Shown piece by piece: positions 1 to 5,903 of a stretch of DNA of 9,172 bases. Origin of the DNA: Chloroflexota bacterium (GTDB lineage: Bacteria > Chloroflexota > Dehalococcoidia > Lucifugimonadales > JADFKI01); NCBI GenBank assembly GCA_024648655.1, contig JAGGDZ010000136.1:1-9172 (forward strand), read 5' to 3'. Numbering within the stretch: the first letter of the stretch is position 1; each line of letters starts with the position of its first letter. The position numbers and the translations under genes are program-made. The notes beneath the pieces are model-generated. The model made no database searches and was not told the origin of the DNA. It saw nothing but the letters and a program-made list of their open reading frames with translations.

Positions 1-53
1 TGTGGAAGAATGCCCATTGCGTCGAATAAGCCTATGTCCGCGCTTTCACACTG

Positions 54-803
54 CTACTGTGCCGTAATTCCGCCGTCAATTACCAATTCCGAGCCGGTCA
101 TGAAGGACGCTTCGTCCGACGCTAGGAACAGTGCGCCATAAGCCACATCGTCCACCGTGCCTATTCTTTTCAATGGCACGCGCTCTACGGATGATGCGAG
201 TCCTTCCGGCGTTCCGATGTTGTCGGCAATCATATCGGTATCGATGGGACCGGGATGGATGGAATTGGCGCGAATCCCGTCGGGGGCAAGCTGAATCGCT
301 GTATTCTTGGTGAATAGCCTCACGCCGCCCTTGGATGCCGTGTATGCGCCGCCTCGCGGACTGCCGACAAGCCCTGCGGTGGACGATATGTTGATGATAG
401 AGCCGCCGCCGGACTCTCGCATCGCCGCGATAGAGTGCTTAGTCCCCAGGAAGACGCCCTTAAGGTTAATGTCGATTATCTGGTCCCATTCCTCCTCAGA
501 GGCATGCTCAATTGGAACGCGGCTGTATATCGCCGCGTTGTTGACGAGGATGTCCAATTTACCGAAAGTATCGACCGCCTGTGCGACTGCCGCCTGCCAG
601 TCGTCGGCACTCGTCACATCCAGATTCATGTACAATGCCCTGCCGCCTGCTTCGTTTATCTCGGCTTCAACTTGCTTGCCTTCGTCGTCAAGAATGTCTG
701 TGATTACGACCGCAGCCCCTTCCTGCGCGAAGAGCTTCGCTTCTGTCGCGCCCTGTCCGCGGGCGCCCCCGGTTATCAGAGCCACCTTGCCTTCCAGTCT
801 CAT
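54..803 (-). CDS. SDR-family NAD(P)-dependent oxidoreductase (classical type)
   Basis: This is a 249-residue classical short-chain dehydrogenase/reductase, a cytosolic Rossmann-fold enzyme that oxidises an alcohol or reduces a ketone with a nicotinamide cofactor. The glycine-rich cofactor motif TGGARGQG is at residues 11-18. Asp36 at the end of the second strand suggests a preference for NAD(H). NNAA is at 88-91, and the catalytic tetrad is Asn113, Ser141, Tyr154 and Lys158 (YTASK). The C-terminal part has the usual PG motif (184-185) and ends in VIDGG. Length is normal for the family. The reading frame stays open upstream to 959, but the ATG at 803 is preferred because GAGGTGGAG lies just before it and family homology begins at MRLEGK. 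The substrate cannot be told from sequence; glucose, cyclic-alcohol and 3-oxoacyl dehydrogenases share this pattern. It is divergent from the ftsZ unit and has no evident link to the suf genes. Confidence 0.93.
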   Translation of the reverse strand: MRLEGKVALITGGARGQGATEAKLFAQEGAAVVITDILDDEGKQVEAEINEAGGRALYMNLDVTSADDWQAAVAQAVDTFGKLDILVNNAAIYSRVPIEHASEEEWDQIIDINLKGVFLGTKHSIAAMRESGGGSIINISSTAGLVGSPRGGAYTASKGGVRLFTKNTAIQLAPDGIRANSIHPGPIDTDMIADNIGTPEGLASSVERVPLKRIGTVDDVAYGALFLASDEASFMTGSELVIDGGITAQ

Positions 804-923
804 AGCTCCACCTCTCTTGGTATTTCGGCGTAATGAATTGGAATCTCCCGGTCCGTCACTACACTCAACTCCGGACACCGTCCTTCTGCGCAGGATTCTA
901 ACACTTAAGGAAGTACAAGACAA

Positions 924-953
924 AATATATGAGTGTCGTAACAACATTTCCAA
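924..953 (-). promoter_or_regulatory. Possible promoter of the SDR gene
   Basis: On the minus strand TTGGAA (953-948) is followed after 18 bases by TATATT (929-924), a moderate match to sigma-70 -35 and -10 boxes. It would give a leader of about 115 bases before the SDR start at 803. The -35 box overlaps the first copy of a 13-base tandem repeat (950-976). The call rests on consensus matching only. Confidence 0.3.
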
Positions 954-976
954 TATCATGACTCCAATATCGTGAC
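950..976. repeat. Tandem direct repeat CCAATATC(A/G)TGAC, possible operator
   Basis: Two 13-base copies, CCAATATCATGAC (950-962) and CCAATATCGTGAC (964-976), differ at one position and are spaced 14 bases start to start. They lie in the divergent region, next to the weak SDR promoter. Tandem sites like this often bind regulators, but no regulator is identified and the function is inferred. Confidence 0.5.
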
Positions 977-1101
977 ATCATTTCGGACCCATCCTCATAC
1001 CCCACGCATTGTTTTATGCCGAATTCGACAGGGAATCAGCAGAATTATGCAACCGGGTGATGTCTCACTCAAGCGATTTAGCCAAAAGTCCCAGAATAAT
1101 G

Positions 1102-1131
1102 TTGACAGGCACTCTTGTTCTGTTCTATTAT
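1102..1131 (+). promoter_or_regulatory. Strong sigma-70-type promoter for the 88-aa gene and probably ftsZ
   Basis: A perfect TTGACA (1102-1107) is separated by 18 bases from TATTAT (1126-1131), one mismatch from TATAAT. Transcription would begin near 1138, giving a leader of about 38 bases to the ATG at 1176. Copies of TGTTCT at 1116, 1121 and 1131 overlap the spacer and the -10 box, so a regulator binding there would compete with RNA polymerase. No other comparably good promoter is seen before ftsZ. Confidence 0.75.
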
Positions 1132-1164
1132 GTTCTAAAGCCGATACGTTCTGTTATTGGGCAT

Positions 1165-1170
1165 GGAGGT
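1165..1170 (+). promoter_or_regulatory. Shine-Dalgarno sequence GGAGGT that fixes the start of the 88-aa gene
   Basis: GGAGGT ends five bases before the ATG at 1176, an ideal spacing. It selects this start over the longer open frame beginning at 972, which has no such signal and would place the promoter inside the gene. Confidence 0.8.
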
Positions 1171-1175
1171 TGAGC

Positions 1176-1442
1176 ATGGCACATGGCGGCAACAACAGCA
1201 TTATTCTTCAGCTGCGACTGCCCGGCATACATTCCCACCACAACACGCCAAAGTCCGCAACCTGCTGCAGCGTGGATATTGGCCAGCAGGTCGTGTATGT
1301 GGGCAATATCCACGGGGGACCCAGGTTCGGCAGTACCGGCGTCATAACCGAAGCTCTCCAGCGAAAGGCTGTCGTTGACATGGGCAAGTCAGGCGTTTGG
1401 AACATCCCATATCACTTCCTGACACTGCCTCAGGCCGCATAG
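1176..1442 (+). CDS. Small uncharacterised 88-residue protein upstream of ftsZ
   Basis: I do not recognise a named family. The start is well supported: ATG with GGAGGT five bases upstream and a near-consensus promoter about 45 bases before it. The first 30 residues look unstructured (Gly/Asn, then Pro/His-rich: GIHSHHNTP), followed by a Cys-Cys pair at 30-31. Residues 36-85 look like a compact beta-rich domain: VVYVGNIHGGPRFG, then TGVITE, then KAVVDMGKSGVWNIPYHFL. The pattern of short strands joined by glycine turns resembles small SH3-like or KOW-like barrels, but this is only an impression. There is no signal peptide or membrane segment, so it is probably cytosolic. Only 73 bases separate it from ftsZ on the same strand with no clear terminator between, so the two are likely one operon; a role connected to division or nucleic-acid binding is speculative. 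Confidence 0.72.
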   Translation: MAHGGNNSIILQLRLPGIHSHHNTPKSATCCSVDIGQQVVYVGNIHGGPRFGSTGVITEALQRKAVVDMGKSGVWNIPYHFLTLPQAA

Positions 1443-1515
1443 TTCTAGCTCCACCCCTCGAAAATCCACCGTGCCCAGCGTGTAACTCATGCTCTTGCAA
1501 GGAAGGGTTCAATCA

Positions 1516-2652
1516 ATGTTCAAAGACATCATACAGGCTATGGCATTCCGTAAAAGCCCGCATAATCTTGAAGACATGCAAACTCCCTCAGCCGGCATTA
1601 GAGTGAAGGTCGTCGGCGTGGGAGGAGCAGGTGGGAATGCGGTCTCCCGCATGGTCGGTGACGGGTTGACGCAAGTCGATTCGCTCATTCTCAATACGGA
1701 TGTTCAGGCTTTGGCAGGCGCCGGGAGCACCCCTTCACTTGCCATAGGTCCGCAGACCGTCAAAGGTATGGGATCCGGCGGGCGGCCGGAAGTCGGCAAG
1801 AGAGCGGTGAGAGAGAGTCGGGACGACATCGCGGCAATGTTGGATGGCTCGGATATGGTGTTCGTTACGGCGGGAATGGGTGGCGGCACGGGCACGGGCG
1901 CATCCGCAACAGTAGCCGACATCGCCCGCAAGAAGGGCGCTCTGACAGTCGGAGTAGTAACCTTGCCGTTTTCCTTCGAAGGTTCTCGTCGCCGTGAGGT
2001 TGCCGAACAGGGTCTCCGCAGCTTGAAGGCGAAAGTGGACACGTTAATTGTTGTAGAGAATGATAGACTGCTTCCCTCTCTTAAAGGCAATGTCACACTT
2101 CGACGCGCATTTGAAGCTGCTGATGATGTGCTGCGACAGGGCGTCAGGGGCATCTCCGACATCATCACGGTGCCCGGCATGATAAATGTGGACTTCGCGG
2201 ATGTGCGCTCTGTCATGGATAACGGCGGCGCCGCATTCATGGCTTACGGTGAAGGCAAAGGGAAATGGGCTGCAATCGAAGCCACGCGCACAGCCCTGGC
2301 AAACCCGCTCTTCAGCGCACCGCTGCAAGGTGCGACCGGCATTCTGTTCAATGTTACCGGTGGCAATGACCTTACGCTCGGACAGGTTCACGAAGTCGCG
2401 GAAATTATCCGCAAGGCTGCCAAATCTGACGCTAATGTAATCTTTGGCGTAGTTCAGGAACGGCAGATGAAAAAGCGAGTGGGCATCACGCTCATAGGAA
2501 CGGGAATTGGCGACAATGCTCATCAGGATGCCGCAGGAGAAAGCGAAAGCGCAGTTTCCCTATCCGATGCCGACCTAAGCAGGCTGATTAGCACTCCAAG
2601 TATCAACGGACACGAGCCGAACGCATTAGCGCACACGAGCAGACTGATTTAG
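1516..2652 (+). CDS. ftsZ: Cell division GTPase FtsZ
   Basis: FtsZ is the tubulin-like GTPase that polymerises into the cytokinetic ring at midcell. The 378-residue product has the nucleotide-binding loop GVGGAGGN (34-41), the tubulin signature GGGTGTG (122-128), and the T7 synergy loop NVDFADVRSVM (224-234) with the catalytic aspartates Asp226 and Asp229. The second domain runs through GATGILFNVTGG (272-283) to about residue 334. The ATG at 1516 is chosen over an upstream in-frame start at 1489 because AAGGAAGGG (1499-1507) precedes it at good spacing. About 28 residues precede the GTPase core. The tail after about 335 is short, rich in Ser/Asp/Ala, and ends TSRLI; I cannot find the usual conserved C-terminal peptide (DIPxFLR-like) that binds FtsA, SepF or ZipA. 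No ftsA, ftsQ or mur genes flank it, so it lies outside the classical division cluster and may be an additional copy. Confidence 0.95.
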   Translation: MFKDIIQAMAFRKSPHNLEDMQTPSAGIRVKVVGVGGAGGNAVSRMVGDGLTQVDSLILNTDVQALAGAGSTPSLAIGPQTVKGMGSGGRPEVGKRAVRESRDDIAAMLDGSDMVFVTAGMGGGTGTGASATVADIARKKGALTVGVVTLPFSFEGSRRREVAEQGLRSLKAKVDTLIVVENDRLLPSLKGNVTLRRAFEAADDVLRQGVRGISDIITVPGMINVDFADVRSVMDNGGAAFMAYGEGKGKWAAIEATRTALANPLFSAPLQGATGILFNVTGGNDLTLGQVHEVAEIIRKAAKSDANVIFGVVQERQMKKRVGITLIGTGIGDNAHQDAAGESESAVSLSDADLSRLISTPSINGHEPNALAHTSRLI

Positions 2653-2694
2653 CTTTAGGTACCGGAATCTGAGGTTGGCTCCCACCGGCAGAAC

Positions 2695-2713
2695 AGGCGA
2701 GTTTCAGTCGCCT
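2695..2713. terminator. Weak hairpin between convergent ftsZ and the sufU-like gene
   Basis: AGGCGA (2695-2700) pairs with TCGCCT (2708-2713) around a 7-base loop. It sits about midway in the 101-base gap between the two convergent stop codons and could serve both strands. The following bases (TCTTG on plus, GTTCTG on minus) are only weakly T-rich, so intrinsic termination is uncertain. Confidence 0.35.
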
Positions 2714-2753
2714 TCTTGACAGATCTTCCGTAATGAGCCTGCCGAAGGGTGAG

Positions 2754-3209
2754 TCAGCCGGTATCGGCATTGTAGCTGTCGATACCCTGAGTTAACGCGG
2801 ACAGCGGCAGCAGAGCGCACTTTATTCTGACCGGGTAGTCCCGTACGCCTGAGAGGTTGGACAGGTCCCCCTCTCGTCGAAGCATGGTTTCTGCCTCGGC
2901 GTCGCCCCGCATCATCCCGCGAATCAACCCCACAAGTGCGTCCACTTCATTCAGCGCCTTGCCTTCGAGTGCTTCCGAAAGCATAGAGCCGGCCGCCAAA
3001 TTGATGGAGCAACCCTCTCCCTGTAAGCCGACTCCGCTTATGCGTGATTCACTGTCGAGGGTCAGCTGCAAATGGATTTCGTCGCCGCAGAAAGGGTTGA
3101 TGGCGTCGCCAGTTATGTCAGGAGAAGCAAGGCGCTCATGATTGCGAGGATTGCGCCGGTGGTCGAGTATCGCGTCCCGATATAGGTCGTCAAGCCTGTT
3201 TAGCTCCAT
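2754..3209 (-). CDS. SufU-like iron-sulfur assembly protein, divergent second copy
   Basis: This 151-residue protein belongs to the IscU/SufU fold, which receives persulfide sulfur from a cysteine desulfurase. The N-terminal LDDLYRDAILDHRRNPRN, then NPFCGD with Cys41 and Asp43, Cys67 in GEGCSIN, and Cys131 in RIKCALLPLSAL match the SufU metal-ligand set (B. subtilis Cys41, Asp43, Cys66, Cys128). It differs from the canonical copy at 5451-5897 around two ligands: GCSINLAAGSM instead of GCAISKASASM, and CALLPLSAL instead of CATLSWHAL. It also lacks the acidic TTE-type tail. It is the last gene of the suf operon, 68 bases after sufS, with AAGGAAG before its ATG. All ligands are kept, so it is probably folded and zinc-binding. 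It may be an alternative sulfur acceptor or have a specialised partner; that is inference. Confidence 0.9.
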   Translation of the reverse strand: MELNRLDDLYRDAILDHRRNPRNHERLASPDITGDAINPFCGDEIHLQLTLDSESRISGVGLQGEGCSINLAAGSMLSEALEGKALNEVDALVGLIRGMMRGDAEAETMLRREGDLSNLSGVRDYPVRIKCALLPLSALTQGIDSYNADTG

Positions 3210-3277
3210 TTGCTTCCTTGCTCATAGAGTCCATCTTGGACAGAAAGCCGGTATGCTTTTCTCGCAAAATCGCTTTG

Positions 3278-4510
3278 TCATACCCGAAAATACCTCAACG
3301 CCTCCTTGAGCGCGTCAACGAGCATATCCACTTCTTCCTCGGTGTTGTACAGATACATGCTCGCCCTGGCAGTTGCAGCTACTCCCAGACTTTGCACCAT
3401 CGGCATCGCGCAATGATGCCCCGTGCGTATCGCGATTCCCTGTCTGTCTAGTACAGTCCCCAAGTCATGCGGATGCACATCGGGATGGTGGAAGGATACT
3501 ATGCCGCCACGCATTACCGTGTCCTTCGGCCCGTGCACGTCCAACTCTTCCTCAAGTTCCTTGAAGGCATCAAGCGCGTACTTGGTTAGTGCGATCTCAT
3601 GATCACGAACATTCTCCATACCTAAATCTTGCAGGTAATCTACGGCAGCGCCAAGCCCAATCGCATCCGCGATGTTGGGAGTGCCGGCCTCGAATCGCAT
3701 CGGCAGCTCGTTCCAGGTCGCGTCCTCATACGACACCGCAAGCACCATCTCGCCGCCCGTCAGGAACGGATTCATCCGCTCAAGAACGTCCCGCTTGACA
3801 TACAGGCCGCCAATACCCGTGGGACCGAGCATTTTATGCCCGGAGAATGCCAGAAAGTCGCAGTCAATGTCCTGCACATCGACAGGCATGTGCGGCACAC
3901 TCTGCGCTCCATCAATCAGCACGGCAGCTCCAACGGCGCGCGCCTTCTTCGCAAGCTCCTTCACAGGAACGATTGTGCCGATGGAATTAGACACCTGCGT
4001 CGCGGCAAGCAATCTTGTGCGCGGTCCGATTATGCTTTCGGCGGCATCCATATCAAGTGTGTGGTCATCGGTCAGCGGCAGAATCCGCACCTTCGCACCG
4101 CGCTTTCGAGCTACCTGCTGCCATGGTACAAGGTTGCTGTGATGCTCCAGCGCTGTCACGACAATCTCATCGCCGGGCTTTATGTTGTCCTCTCCCCAGC
4201 TGTTGGCAACGACATTGATCGCCTCAGTCGTGTTGCGCGTCCAAATGAGGCTCTCCGGGCTCTCCGCGTTAATGAAGCCCGCGACCTTTGCCCGCGCATC
4301 TTCGTAGCGCTCTGTGGACTCCATGCTGAGCGCATGCACACCGCGATGCACATTCGCGTTATAGCCCTCATAATAGTCCACCAGCGCTTGAATGACCCGA
4401 CGCGGCTTCTGCGAAGTGGCAGCCGAATCCAGCCATACCAATGGCTTGCCATCATAGACCTTCTTGGAGAGAACCGGAAAGTCCTCTCGGATCTTCATAA
4501 CATCCAGCAT
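3278..4510 (-). CDS. sufS: Cysteine desulfurase SufS (group II, PLP-dependent)
   Basis: SufS removes sulfur from L-cysteine, giving alanine and an enzyme persulfide that is passed to SufU. The 410-residue length is typical. Visible landmarks are LDSAATSQKP near the N terminus (27-36), EHHSN (122-126) with the PLP-stacking histidine, Asp200 in LIDGAQSVPH, the Schiff-base lysine Lys226 in SGHKMLGPTG, and the persulfide cysteine Cys367 in RTGHHCAMP, the short-loop signature of group II enzymes. His348 in DVHPHDL sits 19 residues before the catalytic cysteine. That corresponds to B. subtilis SufS His342, known to take over a zinc ligand from SufU, which fits the SufU genes beside it. AAGGACAGGAA precedes the ATG. 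It follows the Rieske gene after 87 bases and precedes the second sufU-like gene. Confidence 0.97.
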   Translation of the reverse strand: MLDVMKIREDFPVLSKKVYDGKPLVWLDSAATSQKPRRVIQALVDYYEGYNANVHRGVHALSMESTERYEDARAKVAGFINAESPESLIWTRNTTEAINVVANSWGEDNIKPGDEIVVTALEHHSNLVPWQQVARKRGAKVRILPLTDDHTLDMDAAESIIGPRTRLLAATQVSNSIGTIVPVKELAKKARAVGAAVLIDGAQSVPHMPVDVQDIDCDFLAFSGHKMLGPTGIGGLYVKRDVLERMNPFLTGGEMVLAVSYEDATWNELPMRFEAGTPNIADAIGLGAAVDYLQDLGMENVRDHEIALTKYALDAFKELEEELDVHGPKDTVMRGGIVSFHHPDVHPHDLGTVLDRQGIAIRTGHHCAMPMVQSLGVAATARASMYLYNTEEEVDMLVDALKEALRYFRV

Positions 4511-4548
4511 TTCCTGTCCTTTGAAGTTGGTTAGTGAGTCGGTTTTTC

Positions 4549-4578
4549 GGTCTTTCAGACCATTGGCAGCCCATTGGC
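4549..4578 (-). repeat. Short hairpin and CCATTGGC direct repeat between the Rieske gene and sufS
   Basis: In the 87-base gap, GGTCT (4549-4553) and AGACC (4557-4561) form a 5-bp stem with a 3-base loop; in the transcribed direction it is followed by GAAAAACC. Next to it, CCATTGGC occurs at 4560-4567 and again at 4571-4578. This is the second-longest gap inside the visible operon and might hold a processing or attenuation element, but the stem is short and lacks a T-run. Confidence 0.25.
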
Positions 4579-4597
4579 CGATAGACCGTCAGACTAA

Positions 4598-4903
4598 CTA
4601 CACATCCACCTCGACATCATCGCCCTCGACTCGCACCGAATAGGTGTCAACAGGAACGACTGCTGGTAATTCGGTGGCAGAGCCGTCTCTGACGTCAAAT
4701 CGCGCTCCGTGCCTCGGGCACTCGATTTCGCACCCGTCAAGCTCACCCTGCTCAAAAGACGCGCCATCGTGCGTGCATACGTCCTCTATGGCGTACAGGT
4801 CGCCCCCGACATTGCACACGGCAACCGCCTTGTCCCCAATTTCGAACACCTTGCTAACCCCAGGCGGAATATCGCTTACGCTCGCAACTCTCTGAAAAGC
4901 CAT
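4598..4903 (-). CDS. Rieske-type [2Fe-2S] ferredoxin of the suf operon
   Basis: This 101-residue soluble protein has the Rieske cluster motif: Cys43-Thr-His45 in CTHDG and Cys62-Pro-Arg-His65 in CPRHG, 16 residues apart between His45 and Cys62. Two cysteines and two histidines hold a [2Fe-2S] cluster. There is no membrane anchor, so it resembles the ferredoxin components of ring-hydroxylating dioxygenases or the NirD small subunit rather than the cytochrome bc1 protein. The AGGGAGGG sequence before the ATG is a good ribosome binding site. Similar small Rieske proteins occur inside suf operons of actinobacteria and related phyla. No oxygenase subunit is adjacent, so a redox role in cluster assembly, or being a client of the pathway, is more likely than catabolism; this is inferred from context. 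Confidence 0.93.
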   Translation of the reverse strand: MAFQRVASVSDIPPGVSKVFEIGDKAVAVCNVGGDLYAIEDVCTHDGASFEQGELDGCEIECPRHGARFDVRDGSATELPAVVPVDTYSVRVEGDDVEVDV

Positions 4904-4952
4904 TCTAACCCTCCCTGATTGAAAGACTTGAGATTTATTTGTGCTGATTATC

Positions 4953-5417
4953 TTACACTGCCGTCTTCAGCCCGACGGGAAATTTGCTCTCTCCTTCTCG
5001 GTCCGGCTGAATTGGCGTGCTGTTTACGAGGTCTTCGATTGTAGTGGAATCCAGTATGCTGAACACTGCTTCCGCGACAGACCTCCAGACCTCCCGCTGC
5101 GCGCACGCCGGCGAGTGAATGCAGATGGTGTTGTCGGTCAGACACGCAACCGGCGTCTCCATCGCGCCCAAGCTCAACATTACTCTGCTCAGCCTGATGT
5201 CTGATGGCTCCATCGCCAGGAAATGCCCGCCCCTTGGACCCCTCTGACTGCTAGTGAAGCCACTCTTGTTCAAGGTATGCAGCACCTGTGCAAGATACGG
5301 CTCCGGTATTACAGTGCGTTTTGCGATTTCACTGGCGCGGACGGGCCCGTCCGCGCCATTCAGCGCTAGGTCAACTAGCGCGCGCACTCCATAATCGACT
5401 TTTATCGGAATATACAT
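4953..5417 (-). CDS. Rrf2-family (IscR-like) transcriptional regulator with three cluster-ligand cysteines
   Basis: Rrf2 proteins are dimeric winged-helix DNA-binding regulators, and several sense iron-sulfur status. The product has 154 residues from the ATG at 5417. The N-terminal DYGVRALVDLAL (8-19), the recognition region ASEIAKRTVIPEPYLAQVL (28-46) and the wing RGPRGGHFLA (59-68) match the family. Cysteines at 92, 99 and 105 (C-x6-C-x5-C) align with the E. coli IscR cluster ligands 92, 98 and 104. The histidine ligand of IscR (His107) is replaced by Arg in CAQREVW, so the fourth ligand must differ. A TTG at 5435 is in frame upstream, but the ATG has GGGGGTG just before it. It lies in mid-operon, 33 bases after sufU and 49 before the Rieske gene, and is a good candidate for feedback control of suf genes. 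Confidence 0.93.
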   Translation of the reverse strand: MYIPIKVDYGVRALVDLALNGADGPVRASEIAKRTVIPEPYLAQVLHTLNKSGFTSSQRGPRGGHFLAMEPSDIRLSRVMLSLGAMETPVACLTDNTICIHSPACAQREVWRSVAEAVFSILDSTTIEDLVNSTPIQPDREGESKFPVGLKTAV

Positions 5418-5418
5418 A

Positions 5419-5433
5419 GGCCACCCCCTGGCC
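5419..5433 (-). promoter_or_regulatory. Inverted repeat presenting the ribosome binding site of the Rrf2 gene in a loop
   Basis: On the transcribed strand GGCCA-GGGGG-TGGCC forms a perfect 5-bp stem with a 5-base G loop, ending one base before the ATG at 5417. The only Shine-Dalgarno-like bases for this start are the G-run in the loop. The hairpin could modulate translation, or the DNA palindrome could be a protein site. The functional reading is inference. Confidence 0.4.
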
Positions 5434-5450
5434 AATTAGCCTCGGCAAAC

Positions 5451-5897
5451 CTATTCGGTAGTAACGATATGCGCTTCATCATCCGTAAGCGCGGAGTTGA
5501 GCGCATGCCACGACAGCGTGGCGCACTTAATCCGCGCCGGATACCGCGACACGCCTTGCAGCAGTTCGGCGTCGCCTAGGACATCGGGATCAAAGTCCTC
5601 TTGAGTAATCATACTGCGGAACTCTGCGAACACCTTCTCAGCGTCTCCGACCGAAATCCCTTTGACACTTTCGGTCAGCATAGATGCCGAAGCTTTTGAA
5701 ATCGCGCACCCTACAGCCTGAAAACCCACATCCGAGATCAAATCATCTTTCACCACCAGATACAGCGTTAACTGATCGCCACAAAGCGGATTGAACCCCT
5801 CCACTTTCCGGTTCGCGTCTTCCGGTCTCCGGAAGTTCCGCGGCCTACGGTTGTGGTCCATTATCACTTCTTGGTACAGGTCATCAAGGTCGTGCAT
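5451..5897 (-). CDS. sufU: SufU, zinc-dependent sulfurtransferase for iron-sulfur cluster assembly (canonical copy)
   Basis: SufU accepts the persulfide sulfur from SufS and passes it to the SufBCD scaffold. The 148-residue product carries the full ligand set: Cys39 and Asp41 in NPLCGD, Cys64 in GCAISKASASM, and Cys125 in RIKCATLSWHAL. The N-terminal LDDLYQEVIMDHNRRPRN is typical of the family, as is the insertion around residues 95-117 that separates SufU from IscU. It begins 6 bases after the sufD stop, so translation is probably coupled. This copy keeps the consensus residues that the second copy (2754-3209) has lost, so it is the likelier main partner of SufS. Confidence 0.95.
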   Translation of the reverse strand: MHDLDDLYQEVIMDHNRRPRNFRRPEDANRKVEGFNPLCGDQLTLYLVVKDDLISDVGFQAVGCAISKASASMLTESVKGISVGDAEKVFAEFRSMITQEDFDPDVLGDAELLQGVSRYPARIKCATLSWHALNSALTDDEAHIVTTE

Positions 5898-5903
5898 ATC
5901 TGC

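Larger units (their letters stand above)
804..1175. other. Divergent intergenic region between the SDR gene and the 88-aa gene
   Basis: This gene-free stretch of about 370 bases separates two divergently transcribed units. It holds the SDR ribosome binding site next to 804, a weak minus-strand promoter candidate, the 13-base tandem repeat, a strong plus-strand promoter (1102-1131) and a Shine-Dalgarno sequence (1165-1170). Between 977 and 1100 I see no RNA gene, hairpin or convincing coding sequence. The open frames that run through it have no start signal or recognisable protein until the ATG at 1176. Confidence 0.6.

Noticed and set aside
1..53. Open minus-strand frame downstream of the SDR gene, with an ATG at 17-15
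   Set aside because: Only five complete codons lie in the window after the ATG and no clear ribosome binding site precedes it; it may be the 5' end of another gene but cannot be supported.
804..959. N-terminal extension of the SDR protein to an ATG at 959
   Set aside because: The extra 52 residues are Arg/Ser-rich with no SDR similarity, and the ATG at 803 has a good ribosome binding site.
1116..1136. LexA/SOS box in the promoter ahead of the 88-residue gene
   Set aside because: LexA sites of the GAAC-N4-GTTC type are inverted repeats; here the TGTTCT copies are all in the same direction.
972..1175. Longer plus-strand start for the 88-residue protein
   Set aside because: It would put the TTGACA/TATTAT promoter inside the gene and has no ribosome binding site; the added residues look non-coding.
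3250..3284. Inverted repeat GGTATG...CATACC across the sufS stop codon
   Set aside because: Six base pairs with a 23-base loop is weak, and there is no T-run; chance is a sufficient explanation.
3629..4534. Long plus-strand open frame opposite sufS
   Set aside because: It is an antisense shadow of the clear SufS coding frame, with no recognisable domain.
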